From: Archangium gephyra | GTDB taxonomy: Bacteria; Myxococcota; Myxococcia; Myxococcales; Myxococcaceae | Direction: 5' to 3' | Assembly (NCBI RefSeq): GCF_001027285.1 | Contig: NZ_CP011509.1 | Location: 4,038,501-4,102,500 of the forward strand | Length of the DNA stretch: 64,000 bases | Shown here: piece by piece, positions 52,006 to 63,484 of the stretch | Layout: each line of letters opens with the position of its first letter | Position numbering within the stretch: position 1 is the stretch's first letter | Made by a program: the position numbers and the translations under genes | Notes under the pieces: model-generated | The model's database searches: none | What the model saw: the letters and a program-made list of their open reading frames with translations, nothing else | What the model was told of the DNA's origin: nothing

Positions 52006-52129
52006 GCCGGGCCATGGGTTGAGCCCGGGCCCTCACCGCGCGTCACGGACGCCCCCGCCAGTCCCGCGCTTTTCGTGGGACGGACGGGGGCGTTGCCTTA
52101 TCTGCTGTCCCACCATGGAGACGAAGCGG

Positions 52130-54205
52130 ATGAACCAACCGGCCACGAGGGCGGACGCGGTGGTGGACACCCTGCACGGGGTGGAGGTGGCGGACCCGTA
52201 CCGCTGGCTCGAGGACGAGAAGTCCCCCGAGGTGCAGGCGTGGATGAAGGCCCAGGACGCCTTCACCCGGGAGCAGCTCGAGCGGTTCCCCGGCCGCGAG
52301 GCCTTGCGGCGGCGCTACACGGAGCTCTTCTACGTGGAGTCCCTGTCCGCGCCAGCGGTGCGTGGAAACCGCTATTTCTACGTCCGCACCCACAAGGACA
52401 AGGAGAAGGCGGTCGTCTACTGGCGCGAGGGGGAGAAGGGCGAGGAGCGCGTCCTGCTGGACCCGAACACCTGGAGCCCGGACGGCACGGTGTCCCTGGG
52501 CGTGTGGGTGCCTTCCTGGGACGGGCGGAAGGTGGCCTTCAGCCGCAAGCCGAACGCGGCGGACGAGGCCATCCTCCACGTGCTGGACGTGGACACGGGG
52601 AAGTGGAGCGAGGTGGACGTCATCGAGGGGGCCAAGTACGCCTCCCCGAGCTGGACGCCGGACAACCAGTCCTTCTACTACGCGTGGCTGCCCACGGATC
52701 CGTCCATCCCCGTGGCCGAGCGGCCCGGCCACACCGAGCTGCGCCTGCACCGGCTGGGCACGGACTCGAAGGCGGACGCGCTGGTGCACCCGTGCACGGG
52801 AGACCCGAAGACGTTCCTCGGCGGCAACGTCACCCGGGACGGCAAGTACCTCTTCGTCTACGTCACCCGCGGCTGGAGTGAGAACGACGTCTGGTGGAAG
52901 CGGGTGGGGGAGAAGGACTTCCGCCTGCTGATGAAGGGCGAGGGTGCCCGGTACTCGGTGGACGTCTGGGAGGACGCCTTCTACGTGCAGACCGACGAGG
53001 GCGCGCCCATGGAGCGCGTCTTCAAGGTGTCCCCCGACCGGCCCGAGCGCGCGGCGTGGAGGGAGCTCGTCCCCGAGGATCCCACGGCCGCGCTGCAGGG
53101 CATCAACATCGTGGGCGGCCACCTGGCGCTGGCGTACCTCAAGGACGCCACCACGCGGGTACGGCTGGTGACGCTGGAGGGCCAGCCGGTGCGCGACGTG
53201 GCGCTGCCGGGCGTGGGCGCGGCGAGCAACCTCTACGGCCTGGAAGACAGGGACGAGGCCTGGTTCGTCTTCAGCTCCTTCAGCACCCCGCCGCAGGTCT
53301 ACAAGACGTCCGTGTCCAGCGGACGGGTGGAGCTGTGGGCCCGGGTGGAGCTGCCCCTCCAGCCCGAGCGCTACACGGTGGAACAGGCCTTCTTCCGCTC
53401 CAAGGACGGCACGCGGGTGCCCCTCTTCCTGGTGCACCGCAAGGACCTGAAGAAGACGGGGGATAACCCGACGCTGCTCTACGGCTACGGCGGCTTCAAC
53501 GTGAGCATGCTGCCCTCGTTCCGCTCCAGCATCTACCCCTGGCTGGACGCCGGGGGCGTGTACGTGGTGGCCAACCTGCGAGGGGGAGGGGAGTACGGCA
53601 AGGCCTGGCACGAGGCGGGCCGTATGGAGCGCAAGCAGAACGTCTTCGACGACTTCCACGCGGCGGCCGAGTTCCTCATCCGCGAGGGCTATACCCGGCC
53701 CGACAAGCTGGCCATCGCCGGTGGCAGCAACGGCGGCCTGCTGGTGGGGGTCGCGATGACCCAGCGTCCGGAGCTGTTCGGGGCGGTGGTGTGCCAGGTG
53801 CCCCTGCTGGACATGGTGCGCTACCACCTGTTCGGCAGTGGCAAGACGTGGATTCCGGAGTACGGCACGGCGGAGAAGCCGGAGGACTTCCGGGTCCTCC
53901 ACGCCTACTCGCCCTACCACCACGTGAAGCCGGGGGTGCGCTACCCGGCCCTGCTGATGATGGCCGCCGACCACGACGACCGGGTGGACCCCCTGCACGC
54001 CCGGAAGTTCGTGGCCCGGGTACAGAACGCGGGACATGCCGCACCCGCCCTGTTACGTATCGAAGCCAACGCGGGCCATGGCGGGGCGGACCAGGTGGCC
54101 AAGGCCATCGAGTCCAACGTGGACCTCTACAGCTTCCTTTTCGAAGTGCTTGGCGTGCAGGCGGGCGGCATTGCATCCGCTGCGAACGCAAATCGGGCCC
54201 GCTAA
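52130..54205 (+). CDS. Prolyl oligopeptidase (S9A)
   Basis: A 691-residue Ser peptidase that cuts after Pro in short peptides. The N-terminal beta-propeller starts [19 protein letters not shown] and gates entry to the alpha/beta-hydrolase domain. The catalytic Ser is in [15 protein letters not shown], the Asp in ADHDDRVDP and the His in [12 protein letters not shown]. The protein looks closely similar to the M. xanthus prolyl endopeptidase as I recall it, which is secreted. No signal peptide is seen. ATG 52130 has GGAG nine bases upstream and is preferred to ATG 52115. It sits between clpX and lon, an uncommon place for this enzyme. Confidence 0.93.
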   Translation: MNQPATRADAVVDTLHGVEVADPYRWLEDEKSPEVQAWMKAQDAFTREQLERFPGREALRRRYTELFYVESLSAPAVRGNRYFYVRTHKDKEKAVVYWREGEKGEERVLLDPNTWSPDGTVSLGVWVPSWDGRKVAFSRKPNAADEAILHVLDVDTGKWSEVDVIEGAKYASPSWTPDNQSFYYAWLPTDPSIPVAERPGHTELRLHRLGTDSKADALVHPCTGDPKTFLGGNVTRDGKYLFVYVTRGWSENDVWWKRVGEKDFRLLMKGEGARYSVDVWEDAFYVQTDEGAPMERVFKVSPDRPERAAWRELVPEDPTAALQGINIVGGHLALAYLKDATTRVRLVTLEGQPVRDVALPGVGAASNLYGLEDRDEAWFVFSSFSTPPQVYKTSVSSGRVELWARVELPLQPERYTVEQAFFRSKDGTRVPLFLVHRKDLKKTGDNPTLLYGYGGFNVSMLPSFRSSIYPWLDAGGVYVVANLRGGGEYGKAWHEAGRMERKQNVFDDFHAAAEFLIREGYTRPDKLAIAGGSNGGLLVGVAMTQRPELFGAVVCQVPLLDMVRYHLFGSGKTWIPEYGTAEKPEDFRVLHAYSPYHHVKPGVRYPALLMMAADHDDRVDPLHARKFVARVQNAGHAAPALLRIEANAGHGGADQVAKAIESNVDLYSFLFEVLGVQAGGIASAANANRAR

Positions 54206-54259
54206 ACCAGCGGCCGGACACCCGATGGCCCCCAGGGTGTTCCCTTGCTTGCAGGCCAA

Positions 54260-54286
54260 CGTTCCCCATCTTTCACGCGGGGAACG
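54260..54286. promoter_or_regulatory. Inverted repeat upstream of lon
   Basis: CGTTCCCC (54260-54267) and GGGGAACG (54279-54286) form a perfect 8-bp inverted repeat with an 11-nt spacer. TATAGA (54306-54311) lies 20 bp further and could be the lon -10, but no clear -35 was seen. The repeat could be an operator for heat or developmental control, or a terminator of the upstream gene without T-tract. Confidence 0.5.
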
Positions 54287-54404
54287 GCCGCCGGAGGGGC
54301 CGTGTTATAGAGACCGTCTTACCTGCTCGTACTCTCGGTGTGCGGGCGGGCAACTTTACCAGGGGCTTGCAACCTACGGTGGCAAGCAGGCAGGTGGCGA
54401 ATAC

Positions 54405-56852
<2,448 letters not shown>

Positions 56853-56947
56853 CGGCGACGGGACAGCGGTTGACGTGATTCGCGGGCCCCGGGGACTCCC
56901 CCTGGGGCCCGTTGTCTTTCCAGGCTGGGCAACCAGGGATGCGAGGC

Positions 56948-56984
56948 ACCCTCACCCCGTCCCTCTCCCGGGGGGCGAGGGGAG
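56948..56984 (+). repeat. Palindromic intergenic repeat, copy D (plus orientation, degenerate)
   Basis: ACCCTCACCCCGT followed by CCCTCTCCC and a decayed right arm (GCGAGGGGAGGG). The left part is identical to copy B at 38876. It lies between lon and the peptide-binding protein gene. Confidence 0.75.
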
Positions 56985-57038
56985 GGGGGCGCACTCCGCA
57001 CCCCATGGGCCTCGGTTGCGCGATACAACCCCCCTCCG

Positions 57039-58730
57039 GTGGCTCCTCGCGCGCGCTCACTCGCCTTGATGCTCGTCCTGGTCCTCGTGGCCGGAGGCTG
57101 TGGCCGTTGCGGCTTCCAGCCCGACCCCGGCGTCAAGGTCGTCGTCCCCGCGATGCCCACCACGCTCGACTGGAGCTACTCGGACCCCCATAGCTGGGCC
57201 AACTACCCCGTCATGCTCGCCACCCAGCGCGGGCTCACCACGCTCGCGCCGGACAACTCCGTCCAGCCCGGGCTCGCCGAGCGCTGGGAGCGCTCCCGCA
57301 CCTCCACCGGCCAGGAGGTCTACACCTTCCACCTCCGCCAGGACGTGCGCTGGTCCGATGGTGTCACCCCCCTTACCGCCCAGGACTTCGTCATCGGCTG
57401 GCACCGCGCCCTCCAGGGCCGCGAGCGTGGGGAACTGGCCGACCTCGCCGGTGCCGAGGAGGTGCTCGAGCTCCAGGAGAAGGGCGCTTCCCCCGAGCAG
57501 CTGAAGGCCGCTCTCGCTCGCACCGGTGTCGAGGCGCTCGAGCCGCACACCCTCCGCGTCACCCTGGCCCGCCCGCGCAACTACTTCCTCGCGCGCCTCG
57601 CCAATGTGTACCTGTTCTTTCCCGCTCCCTCCTCTGTCCTCGCCCACAAGACCGAGGAACAGGTGCGCGACTACTTCGACCGGCCTGGCGACGGCCACCC
57701 CCTGGCGCTCGGCCCCTACCGCGTCGAGAACTGGGACCGCGCCGGTGAGCGCGTGCGGCTCGTCCACAACCCGCACTCCGCCTTCCAGCCACCGCTCGCC
57801 GCCGGTGAGCGGCCCGCGCCCGTGCTTACCCTCCTGAAGTCCGAGATCGGCCCCGCCCTCTACGAGCGCGGCCGGGTGGACTTCGTCTTCGTGGACAGCG
57901 CCGTGGCCCTCCAGGGCCGCCGCCCCGAGGACCTCCAGCGCGAGCCGCTCCTCTCCACCTACTTCCTCGCCCTCAACACCGAGCGCCCACCGCTCAACCG
58001 GCCCGAGGTGCGCCGCGCCCTCTCCCGCGCCATCGACCGCGAAGCCCTCATGAAGGGCCTGCTGCCCGCCGCTCGCCCCAGCCACGTCCTCCTCCCGCCC
58101 GAGCTGCCCGGGGCCGCCTCGCCCGAGGAGGCCGCGCGCCTGCCCCACTTCGAGCCCGAGCGCGCCCGCGCGGAGCTCGCCAACGTCCCCGGACTGGACC
58201 GGCCGCTGCGGCTCGTCTACCGCTCGGGGGACTCCTTCGTGCCCGAGGTGGCCATCGCCGAGCGCCTCGCCGCGCAGCTCGCCGCCGTGGGCGTGAAGGT
58301 GACGCTGGATGCACGCTCGGACTTCTCCGCCGAGGTGGCCCGCCGCTCCGCCGAGGGCCCTCGCGCCTATGACATGTACCTGCGCCGCCTGGGCGCGGAC
58401 TACGCGCACCCCAACACCTTCTTCACCCTCTTCAAGCGCAACGGGCTCCACCAGACGGGCTGGGAGACACAACAGGGCGGCGAGCCCATGGACCGCTTCG
58501 AGCGGCTCATGGACGAGGCCGACGCCGAGCCCGACGAGGTCCGCTCGCGCGCCCTCTACGGCCAGGCCCAGGCAGTGCTCCTCGACGAGATGGCCGTCAT
58601 CGCGCCGCTCTACCACCCGGATCGCTACTTCCGGACGCGGGCCTCCCTGCGCGGCGTGGACGTGGACCCCTTCAACTTCCTCTCCCTGCGCGAGCTGCGC
58701 CTGGGCCCGGCCCCCGCGGAGGTGCACTGA
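57039..58730 (+). CDS. Peptide ABC transporter substrate-binding lipoprotein (OppA/DppA type)
   Basis: A 563-residue SBP_bac_5 protein. The signal peptide has a lipobox, LVLVLVAGGC, so the protein is anchored at the membrane. Family motifs include PTTLDWSYSDPHSW, GLAERWERS, YTFHLRQDVRWSDGVTPLTA then DFVIGWHRAL, and ALSRAIDREALMKGLLP. Two matching permease genes follow. The GTG at 57039 gives a charged signal-peptide head (MAPRARSLAL); an ATG at 57069 is an alternative. The likely substrates are oligopeptides, but no ligand-specific residue can be read. Confidence 0.88.
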   Translation: MAPRARSLALMLVLVLVAGGCGRCGFQPDPGVKVVVPAMPTTLDWSYSDPHSWANYPVMLATQRGLTTLAPDNSVQPGLAERWERSRTSTGQEVYTFHLRQDVRWSDGVTPLTAQDFVIGWHRALQGRERGELADLAGAEEVLELQEKGASPEQLKAALARTGVEALEPHTLRVTLARPRNYFLARLANVYLFFPAPSSVLAHKTEEQVRDYFDRPGDGHPLALGPYRVENWDRAGERVRLVHNPHSAFQPPLAAGERPAPVLTLLKSEIGPALYERGRVDFVFVDSAVALQGRRPEDLQREPLLSTYFLALNTERPPLNRPEVRRALSRAIDREALMKGLLPAARPSHVLLPPELPGAASPEEAARLPHFEPERARAELANVPGLDRPLRLVYRSGDSFVPEVAIAERLAAQLAAVGVKVTLDARSDFSAEVARRSAEGPRAYDMYLRRLGADYAHPNTFFTLFKRNGLHQTGWETQQGGEPMDRFERLMDEADAEPDEVRSRALYGQAQAVLLDEMAVIAPLYHPDRYFRTRASLRGVDVDPFNFLSLRELRLGPAPAEVH

Positions 58731-58733
58731 GCC

Positions 58734-59618
58734 ATGCCTCCCGCGCTCCTGCGTCTCGGCCGGCAGCTGGTGCTCGTGCCCATCGTCGCCATCGCGTCCT
58801 ACTTCCTCATGGCCGCGCTGCCCCTCACCACCGAGGACGACGCCAAGCGCCAGGTGGCTCCCGAGGTGCTCGCCTCCTACCGGAGGGATCTCGGCCTGGG
58901 ACAGCCGCTCGGCTTCCTCCGCCCGTGGGAGAAGCTCTTCCGCGGCGAGCGGCTGGGCACCAGCGCCCAGGGCATCACCGGAGACGAGCTGCTGTGGAAG
59001 CTCTCCGGCAGCGTGGGCGTGGGACTCGTGGCCCTGGTGCTCGCGCTCGGGTGGGCCCTGGCCTTCGCGCTGCTCCGGGCCCGCTGGCGGCGCAGCCGGC
59101 TCTCCGTGCTCGGCGACGCGCTGCCCGCCGCGGCCTTCGGCACCCCCGTCTTCATCCCCGCGCTGCTGCTCGCCCCCGCCGTGGTGGAGCGCGGCCACCT
59201 GCTGCCCGAGTTGAGCGCCGCGCTCGTCATCTCCGTCTGGCCCGGCATCTTCCTCGGCACCCTGGTGGCGGACGCGCTGGACACCGAGCTGGCCCGCGAC
59301 TACGTGCGCACCGCGCTCAGCAAGGGCCTCTCCCCGCGCTCCGTGCTGTGGCGCCACGTGCTGCCCAACGTGCTGCCCGCGCTGCTCGACGCCGTGGGCC
59401 CCGTGGCCACCGCGCTCCTCGCCGGCTCCTTCGCCGCCGAGCGCGTCTTCGGCCTGCCGTACTTCGGCCAGCTCTACGTCCTCGCCGTGCTGCAGAAGCA
59501 GGTGGCCGTCGTCGTGGTGGCCACCACCGTCTTCGCCTCGCTGCTCGTCCTCGTGGGCCTCGCGGTGGAGCTCGTGCGGCTCCTCGTGGATCCCCGCGCC
59601 CGGGAGGCCCGCTCATGA
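58734..59618 (+). CDS. Peptide ABC transporter permease (DppB-like)
   Basis: A 294-residue inner-membrane permease with about six membrane segments. The first (LVLVPIVAIASYFLMAALPL) and the extracytoplasmic stretch DLGLGQPLGFLRPWEKLFRG are typical of DppB/OppB. The cytoplasmic EAA loop that docks the ATPase is YVRTALSKGLSPRSVLWRHV followed by LPN. A late segment is FGLPYFGQLYVLAVLQ. The ATG lies 3 bp after the binding-protein gene. The stop overlaps the next permease start (ATGA). Confidence 0.88.
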   Translation: MPPALLRLGRQLVLVPIVAIASYFLMAALPLTTEDDAKRQVAPEVLASYRRDLGLGQPLGFLRPWEKLFRGERLGTSAQGITGDELLWKLSGSVGVGLVALVLALGWALAFALLRARWRRSRLSVLGDALPAAAFGTPVFIPALLLAPAVVERGHLLPELSAALVISVWPGIFLGTLVADALDTELARDYVRTALSKGLSPRSVLWRHVLPNVLPALLDAVGPVATALLAGSFAAERVFGLPYFGQLYVLAVLQKQVAVVVVATTVFASLLVLVGLAVELVRLLVDPRAREARS

Positions 59619-60430
59619 GCGCCCGCCGCATCCCCACCCGCGCCTGGGTGGGCCTCGTGCTGCTCGTGGGCCTGGGCCTCACCAGCTGGCTCGCCGGCCG
59701 TGTCTTCCCCGAGTCGCTCGCCCGCACCTGCCCCCTGGGCATGGACCCCACCCACCCGGACCGCACCGTGTGCGAGCTGGCCTTCGGCGGCCTCTGGGTC
59801 TCCCTGGCCATCGGCCTGACCGCCGGCGCCCTGTCCACCGTGCTGGGGCTCGGCGTGGCCATGAGCGCCCGGGCCGCGGGCGACAGGGTGGAGCACTGGG
59901 TGCTGCGCGCGGTGGACGCCGTCTTCGCCCTGCCGGACGTGCTGGTGGTGATGGTGCTCCAGCTCGCCGGCCAGTCCATGCTGGACGCGGGCCACGCGGG
60001 CGGATTGGGCCCCTTTGGCCTCATGGTGGTGTCCCTGGCCCTGGTGGGCTGGGCGGGCCCGGCGCGCATGTTCCGCAACCGCCTGGCCACCCTGGAGGGC
60101 CAGGAGTTCATCGCCGCCTCCCGGGCCCTCGGCGCCGGCCGCTGGCACCTGCTGCGTGTCCACCTCTGGCCCGCCCTGCGCCCCTTCGTGCTCGCCGTCT
60201 TCCTCAGCCGCCTGCCGACCGCCATCCTCACCGAGTCCACCGTCAGCTTCTTCGGCATCGCCCGGATGGAGCCCATGTCGCTCGGCCGCTACCTCGGTAC
60301 CAGCTACGCGGCCCTCATCTACGAGGGCGGCGCCCGCGTGGTGCTCCCCGCCTGGGGGCTGCTGGTGCTGCTCGTGCTCGGCGCCTCGCTCTCCTCCCAG
60401 GCACTCGGGGCAGGGACGCGCCGCGCCTGA
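59615..60430 (+). CDS. Peptide ABC transporter permease (DppC-like)
   Basis: A 271-residue permease with about six membrane segments. The EAA loop is FIAASRALGAGRWHLLRVHL and the C-terminal part has LTESTVSFFGIARMEPMSLG, as in DppC/OppC (usually E-x-x-LSFLG). The periplasmic loop (ARTCPLGMDPTHPDRTVCEL) holds two Cys that may pair. The start overlaps the previous stop. No ATPase gene (dppD/F type) follows; the next gene is a response regulator, so the nucleotide-binding subunits must be encoded elsewhere. Confidence 0.88.
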   Translation: MSARRIPTRAWVGLVLLVGLGLTSWLAGRVFPESLARTCPLGMDPTHPDRTVCELAFGGLWVSLAIGLTAGALSTVLGLGVAMSARAAGDRVEHWVLRAVDAVFALPDVLVVMVLQLAGQSMLDAGHAGGLGPFGLMVVSLALVGWAGPARMFRNRLATLEGQEFIAASRALGAGRWHLLRVHLWPALRPFVLAVFLSRLPTAILTESTVSFFGIARMEPMSLGRYLGTSYAALIYEGGARVVLPAWGLLVLLVLGASLSSQALGAGTRRA

Positions 60431-60529
60431 GGGGAGCGGCGGTTCGCCCTTCCGGCCAGTGCGAGTGTGGAATTGCGGGCAGTGCGGTGGACGTTGGAAC
60501 CACACGAACCCCCTTCCCAGAAGGTTGCC

Positions 60530-60985
60530 ATGTCCATCGTCAACGAGGAGCTTCCCATCGCCACGGGTCACGCACGCTCCAAGACCCAGGACGAAGACAG
60601 CCTGAAGCTGGAGCCCGTCCGGGGCACCGTCCTCATCGTCGAGGACGATCCGGCCCACCGCGAGCTGCTGGTGGAGTTGCTCACGCAGTGGGGTTACGCA
60701 CCGCTCCCCGTGGGCAGCGCCGAGGAGGCCGAGTTCGCCGTGCGCAACAAGCGCATGGACGCGGCCATCGTGGACGTCTTCCTGCCCGGACGCAGCGGCA
60801 CCAACCTCATGGCCCGCTTGCGCGAGAAGTTCCCCCAGGCCGTCCTCATCGGCGTGAGCGCCATGAGCGATGCGTCCATGGCCCGCAAGTGCAAGGGGCT
60901 GGGCGCGGATCTGTTCATCGGCAAGCCGCTGGCCCCGGAGAAGCTCGCCCAGGCGCTCCAGTCCCGGCACACCAGCTGGCACTGA
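60530..60985 (+). CDS. Single-domain response regulator (CheY-like receiver)
   Basis: A 151-residue protein: a 32-residue disordered head (SIVNEELPIATGHARSKT) and one receiver domain. The acidic pair is in VLIVEDDPAHREL, the phospho-acceptor Asp in AAIVDVFLPGRSG, the switch Ser in IGVSAMSDAS and the conserved Lys in FIGKPLAPEKL. There is no output domain, so it must act by protein contact or as a phosphate sink. The partner kinase is not in the window. AGAAGG lies before the ATG. Confidence 0.88.
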   Translation: MSIVNEELPIATGHARSKTQDEDSLKLEPVRGTVLIVEDDPAHRELLVELLTQWGYAPLPVGSAEEAEFAVRNKRMDAAIVDVFLPGRSGTNLMARLREKFPQAVLIGVSAMSDASMARKCKGLGADLFIGKPLAPEKLAQALQSRHTSWH

Positions 60986-61064
60986 GCGGACACCCCTCTG
61001 GACCCCGGTCCAGGGGGGTACGATTCGGTTGCGCGAAGCGGGGGAAGGGCGGACACTTCCCTCC

Positions 61065-61610
61065 GTGCAGACTCTCGCTCCTGGCCTCCTGGTGGCCACG
61101 CCACAACTGACGGATTCCAACTTCCGCCGCTCGGTCATCCTCATGCTCGAGCACAGTGAAGGCGGATCCATGGGCATCATCATCAACCGTGGGGCTTCGC
61201 TGACGCTGGGGGAGCTGGCCAAGAACCAGTCCCTCGCCATCGCCCCCGAGCGGGTGAACCAGCCTGTCTTCATGGGTGGCCCCGTGGAGAACCACCGCGG
61301 CTTCGTCCTCCACAACAACGAGCACGTGGAGGAGAAGCACGAGGTGGTACCCGGCCTCTTCCTGAGCCTCACCCTGGACACGCTCGGACCCCTGCTGAAG
61401 GACCCCTCGGCCCACCTGCGCTTCTGCCTGGGCTATGCCGGTTGGGGTGCCCAGCAACTGGAGAGCGAGCTGTCCTCCGGCTCCTGGCTCTATGCCGAGG
61501 CGTCCGCCCGGCCCGTGCTAGAGGGGGACCCTGGCATGCTGTGGGAGCACACGCTCAAGAGCATGGGCGTGGATCCCGCGATGCTCCTGAAGGGGAAGGG
61601 ACTGAACTGA
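61065..61610 (+). CDS. YqgE/AlgH family protein
   Basis: A 181-residue protein of the DUF179 family. It has LAPGLLVATPQLTDSNFRRS (LL.A.P...D..F..SV), LEHSEGGSMGIIINR, NQPVFMGGPVENHRGFVLH and the C-terminal LRFCLGYAGWGAQQLESEL. The biochemical function of the family is not settled. The GTG at 61065 fits the usual start, though its ribosome site is weak. Its stop overlaps the bolA ATG (TGATG), so these genes are coupled. Confidence 0.88.
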   Translation: MQTLAPGLLVATPQLTDSNFRRSVILMLEHSEGGSMGIIINRGASLTLGELAKNQSLAIAPERVNQPVFMGGPVENHRGFVLHNNEHVEEKHEVVPGLFLSLTLDTLGPLLKDPSAHLRFCLGYAGWGAQQLESELSSGSWLYAEASARPVLEGDPGMLWEHTLKSMGVDPAMLLKGKGLN

Positions 61611-61867
61611 TGCTTGATCCAAATGCCATCCGCGAGCGGATTGTCGGCGCGCTACCCGGCTCGGAAGTGGACGTGCGCGACACCACGGGGACCGGAGACC
61701 ACTTCGAGGCCCGGGTGGTGAGCCCCGCCTTCGCGGGCAAGTCCATGGTGGAGCAGCACCAGCTGGTGTATGCGCCGCTGCAGGACTGGCTGAAGACCGG
61801 CGAGCTGCACGCGCTGGCCCTGAAGACCTACTCGCCCGAACAGTGGAAGAAGTTCGGCAATCGCTGA
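61610..61867 (+). CDS. BolA-family protein
   Basis: An 85-residue BolA/IbaG-like protein with alpha-beta topology: IRERIVGALPGSEVDVRDTT, then GDHFEARVVSPAFAGKSMVE, the Q-H-Q-L-V-Y motif (EQHQLVYAPL) and a C-terminal ELHALALKTYSPEQW. The His in HFEARV and in QHQ are the usual [2Fe-2S] ligand region. BolA proteins work with CGFS monothiol glutaredoxins in Fe-S delivery, and such a glutaredoxin is encoded 12 bp downstream. Confidence 0.92.
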   Translation: MLDPNAIRERIVGALPGSEVDVRDTTGTGDHFEARVVSPAFAGKSMVEQHQLVYAPLQDWLKTGELHALALKTYSPEQWKKFGNR

Positions 61868-61879
61868 CGAGGTAACCGA

Positions 61880-62200
61880 ATGATGACCCCCGAGTTGAAG
61901 GCCCGTTTCGACGAGGCCATCCGCAACAACAAGATCGTCCTCTTCATGAAGGGCAACGCGATGTTCCCGCAGTGCGGCTTCTCCGCGCGCGCGTTGCAGA
62001 TCCTCCAGCAGCACGGGCAGGTGCACACGGTGGACGTGCTGGCCGACCCCGAGGTGCGCCAGGGCATCAAGGAGTACAGCAACTGGCCCACGATTCCCCA
62101 GGTGTTCATCAACGGGAAGTTCGTGGGTGGCTCGGACATCCTCATGGAGCTGGAAGAGCGCGGCGAGCTGGCGGAGATGATCTCCGGCAAGGGCGCGTAG
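61880..62200 (+). CDS. Monothiol glutaredoxin (Grx4/GrxD type)
   Basis: A 106-residue thioredoxin-fold protein. The CGFS active site is in KGNAMFPQCGFSARALQIL, the conserved Lys precedes (VLFMKG), the TVP-like loop is WPTIPQVFINGKFVGGSDI and length is as expected. It should bind a bridging [2Fe-2S] cluster with glutathione or with the BolA protein encoded just before it. The bolA-grx pair is widely conserved in other bacteria and supports a job in Fe-S trafficking, not disulfide reduction. Confidence 0.95.
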   Translation: MMTPELKARFDEAIRNNKIVLFMKGNAMFPQCGFSARALQILQQHGQVHTVDVLADPEVRQGIKEYSNWPTIPQVFINGKFVGGSDILMELEERGELAEMISGKGA

Positions 62201-62210
62201 ACTTCTGTCC

Positions 62211-63482
62211 GTGGCAACCGCGACACCCCGCACCGCTGAAGAGACGGCTCCCCTGGAGCCGGCCGAGACCCCGGCGCCCGTAGGCCCGCTGGGGCTCGTC
62301 TCCGAGGCACCCGCCGCCCTCCCTCCCGAGAACGCCGCCGGGACGGGGAGGGCGTCGACGTTGAAGGCGCGGGTGCGGGACTTCCGGGCCCGCCATGCGA
62401 AGTGGGAGCTGGCGCTCTTCTTCTTCGCGAGCTTCGCCTACGACATCGCCACGCTGCGGCGCATCGACAACTGGTTCGTGCTCACCAAGCAGGGCCTGTT
62501 CCTCGGGGTGCTGGGCCTGCTGCTGCTGGTGGAGCTGCGCTGGAGCTGGGACACGGAGCCGCCGCGGTGGCTCGCCCGGGTGTGGCGCTTCCGCGAGGAC
62601 GCGCTGCACTTCTTCCTCGGCGGACTGCTCAGCCCCTACACCCTCTTCTATTTCAAGAGCGCCTCCGGACTGACGGCGTTCCTGTTCCTCACGGGCGTCT
62701 TCGGGCTGCTGGTGGCCAACGAGCTGCCGCGCTTCCGGGCACGAGGGCCCGTGGTGCGCATGGGGCTCTTCAGCTTCTGCCTCACCTCGTACTTCGCGTA
62801 CCTGCTGCCGGTGGTGCTCGGCTACTACAGCGGGACGCTGTTCATGGCCTCCGTGGGCGTGTCCTGCGCGGCGACGCTGCTCATCACCCTGTTGGTGGGC
62901 GTGTGGAGCGGGGACAGGCGGCGCACGCTGCGGCACGTGGCGTTGCCAGGGCTCGGCATCCAGGCGCTGCTGGTCGCGCTGTACCTGCTGAGGGCCATTC
63001 CCCCGGTGCCCCTGTCCATGCTCGCGAGCGGCATCTACCACGGCGTGGAGGTGGTGAAGGGTCCCAAGGGCAAGGACTACCGGCTGCTCCACGAGCGCGC
63101 CGAGTGGCGGCTGTGGGAGCACGGGGACCAGGACTTCCGCGCGCGCTCCGGCGACCGCGTCTACTTCTTCGCCAGTGTCTTCGCCCCCACGAGCTTCAAG
63201 CCCCAGCGCGCGGGAGACCGGGGCACCCGGCTCGTCATCCGCTGGTACCACGACGATCCGGACAAGGGCTGGACGCAGTACCACGCCTACGACGACCTGT
63301 ACCTGGAGCAGGGCGGGCGCGAGCGCGGCTTCCGGACGTTCGCGTACGTGACGAATCCCCGGCCCGGTGACTGGCGCGTCTCCATGGAGACCGAGGATGG
63401 GCGGGAGATCGGCCGTCTGTCCTTCACGGTGACTCCCGACGACGCCACGGCGCCGCGCGAGTTCAAGGTGGACGCGGGGTGA
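62211..63482 (+). CDS. Membrane protein with DUF2914 domain
   Basis: A 423-residue inner-membrane protein. A 60-residue Pro/Ala/Glu-rich head precedes about seven to eight membrane segments (ELALFFFASFAYDIATL; QGLFLGVLGLLLLVEL; SGLTAFLFLTGVFGLLVA; LFMASVGVSCAATLLITLLV; LGIQALLVALYLLRAI). The C-terminal 130 residues form the DUF2914 beta domain (YHGVEVVKGPKGKDYRLLHE, then VIRWYHDDPDKGW and RPGDWRVSMETEDGREIGR). The function is unknown. GTG start, 10 bp after the glutaredoxin stop, so it may belong to the same transcript. Confidence 0.82.
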   Translation: MATATPRTAEETAPLEPAETPAPVGPLGLVSEAPAALPPENAAGTGRASTLKARVRDFRARHAKWELALFFFASFAYDIATLRRIDNWFVLTKQGLFLGVLGLLLLVELRWSWDTEPPRWLARVWRFREDALHFFLGGLLSPYTLFYFKSASGLTAFLFLTGVFGLLVANELPRFRARGPVVRMGLFSFCLTSYFAYLLPVVLGYYSGTLFMASVGVSCAATLLITLLVGVWSGDRRRTLRHVALPGLGIQALLVALYLLRAIPPVPLSMLASGIYHGVEVVKGPKGKDYRLLHERAEWRLWEHGDQDFRARSGDRVYFFASVFAPTSFKPQRAGDRGTRLVIRWYHDDPDKGWTQYHAYDDLYLEQGGRERGFRTFAYVTNPRPGDWRVSMETEDGREIGRLSFTVTPDDATAPREFKVDAG

Positions 63483-63484
63483 GG

